From Phycisphaera sp. (GTDB lineage: Bacteria; Planctomycetota; Phycisphaerae; Phycisphaerales; Zrk34): a stretch of DNA of 37,241 nucleotides. The DNA lies in the NCBI GenBank assembly GCA_016125285.1, contig WGMA01000078.1, positions 1 through 37,241 on the forward strand, in the 5' to 3' direction. The position numbers were made by a program, and so were the translations under genes. How positions within the stretch are numbered: position 1 is the stretch's first letter; each line of letters starts with the position of its first letter. Positions 7,655-16,117 of the stretch are shown piece after piece. Below the pieces are notes generated by a model. The model did no database searches. It was not told the origin of the DNA and worked only from the letters and a program-made list of their open reading frames with translations.

Positions 7655-8296
7655 TTAACCGTCGGAGTCCGCGGCGTAGTCATCGACTTCCTGCTGCGTG
7701 AACCCCAGCCACTCCATCATATGGATGTCGTATGCCTGCTGGTGGTGTTCCTGCGAAAGGTCGAGCCGCAGCTCGTTGATGACCTTGGTGCCCTGGCCGA
7801 TCCACTCGCGCCAGGTTGGGGCGGAGTAGTGGTCGTAGATAAACTTGCCGATCGCGCCCTTCAGCGGCGGGCTCGGCAGGCGCGGGCCGGGCTGAGCGGT
7901 CCGGCGGTCCATCACCTCGCCCTCGCCGACCGGCAGTTCCTTCTTGTCGGAGGCGACCTCCGGCAGCGGCTTGCCGAGGTTCTCCAGCAACGAGCCCATC
8001 GCCTTCATCGGCATCACGTCGCCGCGCTCGGCCGCGATCGTGTAACCCTTTGTCAGCACCTCCGCGGCCTGCTCGGCGGCGTCCTGCTTGATCAGCAATC
8101 CGCCCAGCAGCTGATACGCCCGGCTGAGGCCTTCGTCGAGCTCGATCGCCTTGCGGAAGCAGCGGGCCGCTTCCTCCGGGCGTTCGCCTTCCTTATAAGC
8201 GCCGCCCAGGCTGAACCACCCCATGGCGTTGTCGGGGTCGTCCTGGGTCATCTTCTCCCACTGGGCGATACGCTGTTGCAGCAGTTGTGAGTCCAT
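7655..8296 (-). CDS. TPR protein fused to a YggX-like Fe(2+)-trafficking domain
   Basis: 213 residues. Residues about 22-90 form tetratricopeptide repeats (NAMGWFSLGGAYKEGERPEE, AARCFRKAIELDEGLSRAY, QLLGGLLIKQDAAEQAAEVL). A linker leads to residues 142-200 (PPLKGAIGKFIYDHYSAPTW, REWIGQGTKVINELRLDLSQ, EHHQQAYDIHMMEWLGF), which align by eye with the body of YggX: GELGKRIY, WAQWQHKQTMLINE and the final helix before FLF. YggX protects Fe-S proteins from oxidative damage and is normally a stand-alone protein of about 90 residues with a conserved N-terminal cysteine; here that cysteine-bearing segment is replaced by the TPR part and the linker has no cysteine. Start ATG 8296 is chosen because upstream codons are repeat DNA. 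Confidence 0.85.
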   Translation of the reverse strand: MDSQLLQQRIAQWEKMTQDDPDNAMGWFSLGGAYKEGERPEEAARCFRKAIELDEGLSRAYQLLGGLLIKQDAAEQAAEVLTKGYTIAAERGDVMPMKAMGSLLENLGKPLPEVASDKKELPVGEGEVMDRRTAQPGPRLPSPPLKGAIGKFIYDHYSAPTWREWIGQGTKVINELRLDLSQEHHQQAYDIHMMEWLGFTQQEVDDYAADSDG

Positions 8297-8339
8297 GGCG
8301 TAGAGGATAGTGGGCGAACGGCTCGTGTCCAAGCGGGGG

Positions 8340-8377
8340 CGGGAGACAGGGGGCAGGAGACAGTAGTCGGGAGACGG
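8340..8377. repeat. Intergenic GGGAGACAG repeat
   Basis: CGGGAGACAGG, GGCAGGAGACAG and TCGGGAGACGG stand in tandem between the CNNM gene stop and the TPR-YggX start. The units are related in style to the GTCAGG tract at 4937. No gene or terminator seen. Confidence 0.5.
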
Positions 8378-8408
8378 CGAGGTCATGGGATCGCCCTGAC
8401 CCCTGGAA

Positions 8409-9404
8409 CTACCACACGTCGAGTTCGCCGACGATGGGCTCGACGAGTTCCTTGGTGGTGACCAGGCCGATCGGCGCGTCGTGGCTGACGACGAGTCCGA
8501 TCGACACGCGGTGTTCCTGCAGCTTGCCGAGCGCCGAGCGGAGGTTGACGGTGCCGGGGATGCGCGGGATCGGCTTGGCGAGCTCGGTCAGCGGCGGGCA
8601 CGTGTCGGGGTCGCGCTGCAGCAGCTCCTGCACGTCGATGACGCCGACGACCTTGCCGTCGGGGTCGACCAGCGGGAGGCGCGCGTAGGTCACGCGGTCG
8701 GCCATCGCCCACACGGCCTCGGGCGGCTGGGTCGTGCGGAGCACCGCGGCCTCGGACCACGGCACCATCACGTCGCGCACCTTCAGGTGGCCCATCTCCA
8801 GCACGCGGTCGATCATGTTCGACTGGTACGGGCTGATCACGCCGTGGCCCACGCCCTCGCGGATCAGCTGCGTGACGACGCGGCGGGGGTGCAGCATGTG
8901 CATCGGCACCTCGCGCGAGCCGAGGCGGCGGCGGAGCAACGCGCTCATCAGGCCGATCATCGGCAGCATGCCCGTGTACGTCAGCACGAACTGCAGCGCC
9001 CGCAGCGGCCGGGCGAACGGCACGGTCAGGTGGTCGGCGTGCGAGCGGAACAGGTCCTTCGGCAGCACCTCGCCGAACACGAACAGCAGCGGCGTGAGCA
9101 CCGCGGCGTTGATCGCGACCTGCTTCCAGCCCTCGTAACCGGCGTCGATCAGCAGCGCGCCGATCGCCAGCGACGCGACGTAGTTGGCGATGTTGTTGCC
9201 GATCAGCAGCGTGCCGAGCAGCCGGTTCGGCCGGAGGATCATCCGCTCGAGCAGCGCCGCGCCGGACCGCGAGTCGTGCGCCAGCACGTGCAGCCGCACA
9301 CGGTTGAGCGTGTACGCGCCGGTCTCCAGTCCGCTGAACATCGCCGAGCCCAGCATGCCGAGCACCGCCGCGGACCACCAGATGACCAGCTCGAGCGTGC
9401 TCAT
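8409..9404 (-). CDS. CNNM-type transmembrane protein with CBS pair (second of two)
   Basis: 331 residues. The N-terminal DUF21/CNNM transmembrane domain (about 1-150) has the hallmark SAMFSGLETGAYTLNRVRL near the start, then TLLIGNNIANYVASLAIGAL and FVFGEVLPKDLF. A cytoplasmic CBS pair follows (VMVPWSEAAVLRTTQPPEAV, ADRVTYARLPLVDPDGKVVG, and IGLVVSHDAPIGLVTTKELV). Family members are implicated in Mg2+ or Co2+ homeostasis and efflux, and the CBS domains usually sense adenine nucleotides. Unlike its partner it ends right after the CBS domains and lacks the C-terminal CorC/HlyC domain. Its ATG (9404) overlaps the stop of the upstream gene in ATGA, indicating translational coupling and perhaps a heteromeric complex. 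Confidence 0.9.
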   Translation of the reverse strand: MSTLELVIWWSAAVLGMLGSAMFSGLETGAYTLNRVRLHVLAHDSRSGAALLERMILRPNRLLGTLLIGNNIANYVASLAIGALLIDAGYEGWKQVAINAAVLTPLLFVFGEVLPKDLFRSHADHLTVPFARPLRALQFVLTYTGMLPMIGLMSALLRRRLGSREVPMHMLHPRRVVTQLIREGVGHGVISPYQSNMIDRVLEMGHLKVRDVMVPWSEAAVLRTTQPPEAVWAMADRVTYARLPLVDPDGKVVGVIDVQELLQRDPDTCPPLTELAKPIPRIPGTVNLRSALGKLQEHRVSIGLVVSHDAPIGLVTTKELVEPIVGELDVW

Positions 9405-10747
9405 GACCGATCCTCCGCGGCCTGCTCGGCGGCCTCGTCGTCCATCGCGTTGACCGCCGCGGCGAGGTCGCCGTCGCCCACCAGGTGCAGCAGCACCGAG
9501 TCGATCCGCCCGCCGTCCATCCGCTCGATCTGCATCTCGAGGTTCGCGATCCGCACCGTGTCGCCCTCGTTGGGCACGCGGCCGAGCAGTGCCATGATCA
9601 GGCCCGCCACGGTCGACACGCGCGGCGGGATGCTCTCGGCGGCGAAGGTCTGGTCCCAGTCGTGCACGCTGAGCCGGCCGTGGACGCGGAACACGCCCGG
9701 ACGCACCTCCTCGGCGTGCGACTCGGGCGATTCGCCGGGCGCCTCGTCCATGTCGAGGTCGCCGACGAGCCGCTCGACGACGTCCTTGACCGTCACGAGC
9801 CCGACCGTGCCGCCGTACTCGTCGACGGCGATCACGACCTTCGTCGCGGTGCGGCGGAAGTCCTCCAGCAGCTGATCGACACGCTGCAGCTCGGGCACGA
9901 AGCGCACGTTGCGGACGAGGTTGGCGATGCGGACGTTGGGGCGGAGGCGCGACGCGAGCAGGAACTGGCGTGCGTACACGACGCCGAGCACGTGGTCGAG
10001 GTCGCCGTCGTACGCCACGACCTTGCTCAGGCCGGTCTCCTGGAACAGCTCGCGCAGCTTGACGGGCGAGGCGTGCACGTCGATGGCGATGATGTCGACC
10101 CGCGGCACCACGACGTCGCGCACCTTCATCTCGCTGAGCTTGAGCACCTCGCGCAGCATGCGCTGCTCGTCGAAGCCGATCACGCCGCGCCGCTCGCTGG
10201 TCTCCAGCAGCACGTGCAGCTCGTCGCCGCTGAGCGCCTCGGCGCTCTGCGACGGCGCGAGCAGCCGGCCGAGCGGCTGGATGATGCCGTGGCCGACGAC
10301 GAACCCGATCGGCTTGGCGGCGCGATGGATCACCACCAGCGGCACGACCGTCACCCGCACCCACCCGACCCGCGCCACGTTCGCGACCATCTTCGGCATC
10401 ACCTCGCCCGCGAGGATGATCATCACGAGCGGCGCAACGGTCATCACGGCGATCCACGCGGGGTTGACCTCGTGCGGGTCGAGCTTCAGCAGCAGCGCGG
10501 AGCTGACCACGAAGTACAGCACGTTGACCGTCATGTTGCCGAGCATCAGCGTCACCAGCAGCGTGCGCTGGTCGTCGAGCAGGGCGCTGAGCGCCCGGGC
10601 GACGGCGGACTCGCCGGTCGTCAGCTTCAGCCGCTGGTGCGCGCTGAGCCCGAACAACGCCGTCTCCGACCCGCTGAAAAACGCCGAGGCGATCAGCAGG
10701 ATCGGCAGCGCGATGAGGAACGGCAGGTCGGTCGCGGCGTACGGCAT
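9401..10747 (-). CDS. CNNM/CorC-type transmembrane protein with CBS and C-terminal CorC domain (first of two)
   Basis: 448 residues. The DUF21/CNNM membrane domain opens with LLIASAFFSGSETALFGLSA and includes LMLGNMTVNVLYFVVSSALL and IILAGEVMPKMVA. A CBS pair follows (VVVPRVDIIAIDVHASPVKL, LSKVVAYDGDLDHVLGVVYA, TKVVIAVDEYGGTVGLVTVK with the DEYGG motif typical of the second CBS). The C-terminal CorC_HlyC domain is visible as FRVHGRLSVHDWDQTF through VRIANLEMQIERMDGGRIDS. Such proteins sit in the inner membrane and are linked to divalent cation transport. The name hemolysin, often given to them, is historical. The start is ATG 10747 (MPYAATDLPFL). It is the first gene of a two-gene overlap with the truncated paralogue downstream. 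Confidence 0.92.
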   Translation of the reverse strand: MPYAATDLPFLIALPILLIASAFFSGSETALFGLSAHQRLKLTTGESAVARALSALLDDQRTLLVTLMLGNMTVNVLYFVVSSALLLKLDPHEVNPAWIAVMTVAPLVMIILAGEVMPKMVANVARVGWVRVTVVPLVVIHRAAKPIGFVVGHGIIQPLGRLLAPSQSAEALSGDELHVLLETSERRGVIGFDEQRMLREVLKLSEMKVRDVVVPRVDIIAIDVHASPVKLRELFQETGLSKVVAYDGDLDHVLGVVYARQFLLASRLRPNVRIANLVRNVRFVPELQRVDQLLEDFRRTATKVVIAVDEYGGTVGLVTVKDVVERLVGDLDMDEAPGESPESHAEEVRPGVFRVHGRLSVHDWDQTFAAESIPPRVSTVAGLIMALLGRVPNEGDTVRIANLEMQIERMDGGRIDSVLLHLVGDGDLAAAVNAMDDEAAEQAAEDRS

Positions 10748-10811
10748 GACGTGATTCTACTACGTCGGCGATCCGTCCGTGCGGCGCGTGTCGGCGTGAC
10801 CGAGGCGCATG

Positions 10812-10853
10812 AAAAAAGGGTGTCACGACTCCCTCCACGAAGTCGTGACACCC
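10812..10853 (-). terminator. Rho-independent terminator of the four-helix membrane protein gene
   Basis: A 13-bp inverted repeat, GGGTGTCACGACT (10818-10830) and AGTCGTGACACCC (10841-10853), with a 10-nt loop. On the minus strand the stem is followed by TTTTTTC (10817-10811), so it terminates leftward transcription from the gene ending at 10893. It lies 64 bp before the CNNM start, so the CNNM pair probably has its own promoter in 10748-10811. Confidence 0.93.
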
Positions 10854-10892
10854 CAGGGACTGCACGCGAACGCGTGCGCAGAGGACTAGCGG

Positions 10893-11618
10893 TTATCCGA
10901 TCATCGCGAGCCCCTCGGACGTGAGGATGCTCAGCAGGGCCGTGGCTGACCACAGCAGCAGCGACCGCCGCACGCGCCACGCGCTCTCCCCCCACGCGTA
11001 ACGTGTCAGCGTTGTTGCGATCGCCGCCGCCGCGGTCAGTACTACGGCGAAGTTGACGAATCCCGAGACGCTCGCCAACGTGTACATGCTCTGTTCGTAG
11101 AGCTGCCCGACCGTGCCGTAGGCGTTGCTCGCCGTCGCCAGGACGTACAGCGGCAGCAGCGCCAGGCTGGCGATCGCGGCGATGGCCCATCCGATCATCG
11201 CCCGACGCCAGTGACGCGAACGCAGGTGGCGGCGATTGACGACCGCCTTGACCGCCTGCCACTCCGCGATGATCAGCGTGACGAACGCCAACGCCGGCAG
11301 CATCAGCCCGGCCAGGACGAAGCTCACGATCACCGCGGCCGTCAGCTCCGTGCGCCGCTCCCAGTGATCCGTGCCCGCCACGGACGCGTCGACGTCGCCG
11401 GACGGCGGCGTCAGGCCGATGGTGTCCGGCCGCCTTGCCTGCTCGACGTCCGGCGTCCAAAGCGGCTCGTCGATCGGACGATCGGCCCGGGCCTCCCTGG
11501 CGGAATGACGCGTCCGGCCGTTCCCCTGCGGGTGGTGCGGCGGTGTGGTCGGATGGACCTGGTCGAGCGTTGTCGCGTTCAGCGGCGTCGGAATCAGGTT
11601 GGTCGTGAGTGTCATCAT
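10893..11618 (-). CDS. Polytopic membrane protein of unknown function
   Basis: 241 residues; not recognised. A proline/threonine-rich cytoplasmic N-terminus of about 95 residues is followed by four predicted membrane segments (VIVSFVLAGLMLPALAFVTL, GWAIAAIASLALLPLYVLAT, NFAVVLTAAAAIATTL, LLLWSATALLSIL). The basic loop VNRRHLRSRHWRRAM between helices 1 and 2 should lie in the cytoplasm. Start ATG 11618 is supported by GGAGGAG about nine bases upstream; a second ATG follows directly. It is a single-gene unit: a strong terminator follows at 10812-10853 and the next gene upstream (ECF sigma) is divergent, sharing a 225-bp regulatory interval. Confidence 0.75.
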   Translation of the reverse strand: MMTLTTNLIPTPLNATTLDQVHPTTPPHHPQGNGRTRHSAREARADRPIDEPLWTPDVEQARRPDTIGLTPPSGDVDASVAGTDHWERRTELTAAVIVSFVLAGLMLPALAFVTLIIAEWQAVKAVVNRRHLRSRHWRRAMIGWAIAAIASLALLPLYVLATASNAYGTVGQLYEQSMYTLASVSGFVNFAVVLTAAAAIATTLTRYAWGESAWRVRRSLLLWSATALLSILTSEGLAMIG

Positions 11619-11669
11619 GGCTGTGTCTCCTCCGGAACGGTTTCAGCCTTCTTCGTTAACCGGCTGAGC

Positions 11670-11700
11670 CCTGCCGGGCGATTTCGATCGTCCCGGCAGG
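11670..11700. promoter_or_regulatory. Inverted repeat in the divergent interval before the ECF sigma gene
   Basis: CCTGCCGGGCGA and TCGTCCCGGCAGG flank a 6-nt centre; the arms pair over 12 positions with one bulged base. It lies 52 bp upstream of the leftward membrane-protein start and 144 bp upstream of the sigma factor start. There is no T-run on either side, so it is more likely an operator or 5'-UTR hairpin than a terminator. Function not established. Confidence 0.4.
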
Positions 11701-11843
11701 ACTCGGGCCGTGGAGTCGTCCGCGTTCAACCAAGTTGATGTAGCACCGGATCGCTTTTCGTAAGTCTTGAAGAAAAAAGTTCGCCGACCGCCCGAAACGG
11801 CCCCGGCGCGTCGGTTTCCCGTCCTGCGTGATAGAATGGCCGC

Positions 11844-12680
11844 ATGAGTTTTCCCGAGACCCACTACAGCCTGATCGACCGGCTGGTCCGCGAGGGCGCC
11901 GAACGCGACTGGGGCAAGTTCCTCGAGGCGTACTGGACGCCGCTGTGCGCCTTCGCCCGACGCCGCGCGGGCCTCAGCGTCGACGACGCCGAGGACGTCG
12001 CCGCGATGACCGTCGAGGTCCTGCTGCGCAACAAGCTGCTGGACCGCTGGGCGACGGATCGCTCCGCGAAGCTGCGCACGCTGCTGTGCACCGTCGTGCG
12101 TCGCGTGATGGCCAACCGGCTGCGCGTGCAGTCGGGCCGCCGCGAGCTGCTCGAAGAGCTCGGCCGCGAGCTGACCGAGCGTGACGACCTGCCGACGCTC
12201 AAGGCCGACGACGCCACCGAGGCCGACGTCGACGTGCTGTACGCCGCGTGGGTCGAGCAGCTGCTGCGTGACGCGGTGGGCCGCGTGGTCACCGAGCTGC
12301 GCGCCGACGGCAAGGAGCACTACGTGGCGGTCCTGCGGGCGCGCGTCTGCGACGGACTGACGATCAGGGACACCGCCGAACGCGTCGGGATCACCACCGC
12401 GTCGGTCGACAACCACTACCGCAGCATGCAGAAGCGCCTGCGCGACGCGCTGCAGACCGTGATGCACGAGCACGTCCGCCCCAACACCCCAGCGCGCTAC
12501 ATCGACACCGAGCTGTTCCGCGAATGGGCGGCCCTGGCCGAGTACCTCGAATCGCACGGCGGACTCGAAGACGCCATCGCCACCGCGTGCGCCGATGTCG
12601 CCCCCGCCGAGAACCCGCTGTCCGACACGCCGCCCGATTCCCCGCCCGACGCGACAGACCCCCCGGCGTCGGCGTCGTGA
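11844..12680 (+). CDS. ECF-type RNA polymerase sigma factor
   Basis: 278 residues. The sigma-70 region 2 domain spans about residues 20-95 (WGKFLEAYWTPLCAFARRRA, VDDAEDVAAMTVEVLL, LRTLLCTVVRRVMANRLR). Region 4 spans about 150-200, with the helix-turn-helix DGLTIRDTAERVGITTASVD followed by NHYRSMQKRLRDAL. A C-terminal extension of about 70 residues ends in an Asp/Pro/Ser-rich tail. Extended ECF factors beside Ser/Thr kinase genes are a known feature of planctomycetes, and the next gene here is such a kinase, so kinase control of sigma activity is a reasonable inference. No anti-sigma factor gene is visible. A weak promoter-like pair (TTGATG 11735, TCGTAA 11758) precedes it; I do not rely on it. 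Start ATG 11844 is the first sensible one; no strong Shine-Dalgarno. Confidence 0.88.
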   Translation: MSFPETHYSLIDRLVREGAERDWGKFLEAYWTPLCAFARRRAGLSVDDAEDVAAMTVEVLLRNKLLDRWATDRSAKLRTLLCTVVRRVMANRLRVQSGRRELLEELGRELTERDDLPTLKADDATEADVDVLYAAWVEQLLRDAVGRVVTELRADGKEHYVAVLRARVCDGLTIRDTAERVGITTASVDNHYRSMQKRLRDALQTVMHEHVRPNTPARYIDTELFREWAALAEYLESHGGLEDAIATACADVAPAENPLSDTPPDSPPDATDPPASAS

Positions 12681-12817
12681 ACGCCTCCACCGTCAGCCCC
12701 TGGTTTCCGACCGCCACGCGCCCGGCTTTGGTCCGCGCGATCGGTGGCAGGTAGAATGTGCCGAGTCTGGCACGTCCGGTGAGTATTCCGTCCGTCGTTC
12801 CCGGAGTAAAACGCGGC

Positions 12818-14863
12818 ATGAGCTTCGTCGTCGAAAAGGTCAAGCAGATGACCTGCGAGCAGTGCGGGCAGCCGGTCGACCATGCGTCGGTCCAGCCGCT
12901 GATGCACATCGTCTGCCCCTCCTGCGGCCACGAGCAGCGCGTCCCCGCCCAGTTCGACAACTACCTCGTCTACGAGCTGCTCGGCAAGGGCAACTTCGGC
13001 TTCGTGTTCCGCGCCAAGGACAAGGGCCTCGGACGCGACTTCGCGATCAAGATCTTCAGCGCGCGAGGCCAGGAGGCCGACGTCGTCGCCGAGACCGCGC
13101 TGCAGGAAGCCAGGGCCCTCGCGAAGCTCAACCACCACAACGTCGTCCGCGTGCACACGCTCGGCGAGTACCACGACAGCCGCTACATCGTCATGGAGCT
13201 GCTCGACGGCGGCTCGGCGCGCAACTTCACCGAGCCCGGCAATCAGCCCAGCGAGCTCGACGCGATCGTCCTCGGCATGTGCATCGCCAAGGGCCTGCGC
13301 ATGGCGCAGCGCGTCGGCCTCGTGCACATGGACGTCAAGCCCGGCAACATGCTCTACGACCGCGAGGGACACCCCAAGCTCATCGACTTCGGCATGTCCG
13401 CGCACGCCAAGCCCGGCGGCGACCTCGGCGTCGTCGGCACGCCGTACTACATCGCCCCCGAGACCGCCCTCGGCCGCGAGCCCGACTTCCGCGCCGACAT
13501 GTACAGCCTCGGCGCGTCGCTGTTCCACATCATCACCGGCCGGCCGCCCTTTGACGCCGAGGACACCCGCACGACCATCGGCCTGCGCCTCAAGCACGAC
13601 GCGCCGCTCGTCAGCGCATTCCGCGAAGGCCTGCACGACAAGACCATCGCGCTCATCGCCCGCATGCTCCGCCGCGAGCCCGACGAGCGTTACGCCAGCT
13701 ACGACGAACTGATCGAGGCGTTCCAGGAAGCGAAGCTGCAGGTGGAGTTCGGCGAGGAGCCGGACGACACGACGCCCGCCGCGCCGGCTGTTGATGTCGC
13801 CGCGCCACCTGTTGATGCCGCCGCGCCCGTCGCGCCCGTCGCGCCGGCGCCGACCGCGCGACCGAGTCACGTCCACGCGCCGCACGCCGCATCGATCGAT
13901 CGCGCCGCGGTGCAGGCCGAGGCCGCGGGCGCGTCCGCCGTCGTCTGGCTCGCCGCGGCGGTGCTGCTGCTGGCGATGGGCATCGTCGGGTGGGTCGTGT
14001 TCGGCGGGTCGACGATCGAGCCGGCGCCGCAGCGCCCGCCCGTCGTGCCGCGCCGGTCGAACACCACCGCGTCGCCGTCGGACCCCGCGCCCGTCGAGCC
14101 GTCGACCAACACCAACGCGGCATCCAATACGACCGAACCCAACGCCACGCCGCCCGACGCGCCGCCCGCGCCCGCCGACGTGTCGCCCGACGCCGACCTC
14201 GACAACATCCCCGGCCTGATCGCGCACTGGAAGCTCGACGGCGAGTCCGGCGGGTCCGTCGCCGACGTGCTCGGACACGCCAAGCCCGGCCTGTTCCTCG
14301 GCGAGGCCGACTGGCTCAAGCCCGGCCGCGTCGGCGCCGCCGCCGCGCGCTTCGACGGCAGCAGCTACATCGCCATCGACGACGCCATGCCCCGCGACGC
14401 CTACACCAAGTCCGCCTGGGTCCAACGCTACCACGGCGACCTGATGCACCCCGTCTTCTGCGGCGCCACCGGCCACGCGCTGATGATCTCCTACCTCAAC
14501 AGCTTCCGTCCGTCCGCCGGACACAACGGCCACTGGGACCTCGTCGTCGGCCCCACGCCCGTGCCGCCCTTCCGCTGGCAGCACCTCGCCGTCACCTACG
14601 ACCCCGCCGTCGCCGACGGCACGCTGACGCTCTACGTCAACGGCGACCCCGTCGGCAGCGCGACCGGCGTGCCGCGCCCCAACCCCGAGACCGAAATGTT
14701 CATCGGCACCCTCGGCCGCGCCTCGCGATTCAAGGGCCTCATCGACGACGTCCGCCTCTACGACCGCGCCCTGACACCCGACGAAATCCGTCGCCTCGCC
14801 GGCAACGCCATCACCGCCCCCGCGCCCGTCATCACCACCACGCCCGACGCACCGACGCAGTAG
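12818..14863 (+). CDS. Transmembrane Ser/Thr protein kinase with zinc ribbon and LamG-like ectodomain
   Basis: 681 residues from ATG 12818. GTG 12758 and ATG 12848 are alternatives; CCCGGAG lies about 12 bases before 12818. A zinc ribbon (Cys13/16 and Cys33/36) is followed by a Hanks-type kinase: GKGNFGFVF loop (57-64), Lys78 in AIKIF, catalytic loop HMDVKPGNML (His170, Asp172), DFG at 190, APE at 213-215, and FRADMYSLGASLFHIITGRP. The usual HRD arginine is Met, so it is a non-RD kinase and may not need activation-loop phosphorylation. An Ala/Pro/Asp-rich linker leads to a transmembrane helix (about 372-396), a Thr/Pro/Asn-rich stalk, and a LamG/concanavalin-like domain (about 464-672; IPGLIAHWKLDG, WQHLAVTYDP, FKGLIDDVRLYDRAL) outside the membrane. 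It likely senses a sugar or wall ligand and may signal to the adjacent sigma factor. Confidence 0.93.
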   Translation: MSFVVEKVKQMTCEQCGQPVDHASVQPLMHIVCPSCGHEQRVPAQFDNYLVYELLGKGNFGFVFRAKDKGLGRDFAIKIFSARGQEADVVAETALQEARALAKLNHHNVVRVHTLGEYHDSRYIVMELLDGGSARNFTEPGNQPSELDAIVLGMCIAKGLRMAQRVGLVHMDVKPGNMLYDREGHPKLIDFGMSAHAKPGGDLGVVGTPYYIAPETALGREPDFRADMYSLGASLFHIITGRPPFDAEDTRTTIGLRLKHDAPLVSAFREGLHDKTIALIARMLRREPDERYASYDELIEAFQEAKLQVEFGEEPDDTTPAAPAVDVAAPPVDAAAPVAPVAPAPTARPSHVHAPHAASIDRAAVQAEAAGASAVVWLAAAVLLLAMGIVGWVVFGGSTIEPAPQRPPVVPRRSNTTASPSDPAPVEPSTNTNAASNTTEPNATPPDAPPAPADVSPDADLDNIPGLIAHWKLDGESGGSVADVLGHAKPGLFLGEADWLKPGRVGAAAARFDGSSYIAIDDAMPRDAYTKSAWVQRYHGDLMHPVFCGATGHALMISYLNSFRPSAGHNGHWDLVVGPTPVPPFRWQHLAVTYDPAVADGTLTLYVNGDPVGSATGVPRPNPETEMFIGTLGRASRFKGLIDDVRLYDRALTPDEIRRLAGNAITAPAPVITTTPDAPTQ

Positions 14864-14929
14864 CCGATTCAACGCCGCACGCGCGAACCCCATAGTGGTT
14901 TGTACGTCCAACATCGAAGGGGTCAACGC

Positions 14930-16117
14930 ATGCGGAAGCACGTCACGCTCACCATCGCCGTCACCGTCGCGCTGCTCACCGGCGGCGCGACGCACGCCTG
15001 CCTCTGGGACAGCGACACGTTGGCGACCGAGGCGAAAGGTCTGCCCGGCGTCGTCGACATCATCGTCGGTCGCTTCGAGCGGAACCCGCCGCTGTACTAC
15101 GAGATGCGGCTCGAACGTGCGACGAAGGACATCGACACGAACCCCGCCGACCTCAACGCCTACGACGACGCGGCCACGTCCTGCGACCACCTCAACCGCG
15201 ACGACGATGCCATCGACTGGATGGCGCGCAAGAAGGCGCAACTCGACGACCTGACGCTGCCGCTCAAGCCCGACGATCGCAATGACCACACGTACCGCTA
15301 CTACGCGAACCTCGGCACGTTCTTCGCCCACCGCTGGGTCAAGGGCGGCGCGCACCGCGACAACCTCGACGACCTCCGCGAAGCCCAGCGCCTGATCGCC
15401 GCCGCGATCGAGATCAACCCCGACGCCCACTTCGGCCGCGAGAAGTTCCAGCTGATGGCGATCGAGTGGCTGATCGATCCGGCTGTCGGTCCGGAAGAGA
15501 TTCGGGAAGACGAACCGGCGTTGGCGAATCCTCCGATCGTGCAGATGATTCCGGTGACCAGCGATATCGATTCGACCGAAGCCATCAAGGGTATGACGGG
15601 CTTGATCGCGTTGGGCGCCGCGTGGCAGAGCGTTGACATCTTCGAGTCGCTCGGCAGTCACCTGCGGCATGCCGGTCATGCATCGCTGTCCTACGTCGCA
15701 CAGCTCCGTGCCGAAGAGTTGAAAGCTGCGGGTCGCGCCAGCCTGCATCCGGGCCGTAAGCAGTATGGCGGCGTGTACGGCGCATGGATCATCGACGAGT
15801 ACATGGAACAGATCGAGTCCTATTACCCGCTCGCCCGCGCCGCGGCGGACCAGTGGCTCGATCGTCGCACCGCGTACGTGCTCGAACGCCTCAAAGCCGG
15901 GCGTCACCCCGACACCGATCCGACATTCTGGGACGCGTGGGACGACGAACCGAAGCTGCCCGAGATGCCGGGGCTGCGGTCGAAGCTTGTCGCGTCGGTT
16001 CGACACGACCCGACCACGCTCACCGGGTCGCTGATGATTGCGGGACTGGTCGCATTGCTTGGCGGACTTTACCTGCGTCGCCGTCGGCGTCAGCGCAGCG
16101 CAAGCGTCGCGGCGTGA
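14930..16117 (+). CDS. Secreted, C-terminally anchored CLWD protein with TPR-like helices
   Basis: 395 residues. Start at ATG 14930 with AAGGGGT seven bases upstream, not the in-frame TTG 14900. The signal peptide MRKHVTLTIAVTVALLTGG ends at ATHA, leaving a mature N-terminus CLWDSDTLATEAKGLPGVVD. The CLWD start, followed by a stretch on residues leading to YEMRLERATK, recurs in planctomycete hypothetical proteins as I recall it; this needs a search to confirm. The central part is helical with TPR-like pairs (NAYDDAATSCDHLNRDDDAI, LREAQRLIAAAIEINPDAHF). A hydrophobic segment near the C-terminus (LTGSLMIAGLVALLGGLYL) followed by RRRRRQR looks like a sorting-type or simple membrane anchor. The gene follows the kinase by 66 bp in the same direction, so it may belong to the same transcript. 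Confidence 0.75.
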   Translation: MRKHVTLTIAVTVALLTGGATHACLWDSDTLATEAKGLPGVVDIIVGRFERNPPLYYEMRLERATKDIDTNPADLNAYDDAATSCDHLNRDDDAIDWMARKKAQLDDLTLPLKPDDRNDHTYRYYANLGTFFAHRWVKGGAHRDNLDDLREAQRLIAAAIEINPDAHFGREKFQLMAIEWLIDPAVGPEEIREDEPALANPPIVQMIPVTSDIDSTEAIKGMTGLIALGAAWQSVDIFESLGSHLRHAGHASLSYVAQLRAEELKAAGRASLHPGRKQYGGVYGAWIIDEYMEQIESYYPLARAAADQWLDRRTAYVLERLKAGRHPDTDPTFWDAWDDEPKLPEMPGLRSKLVASVRHDPTTLTGSLMIAGLVALLGGLYLRRRRRQRSASVAA

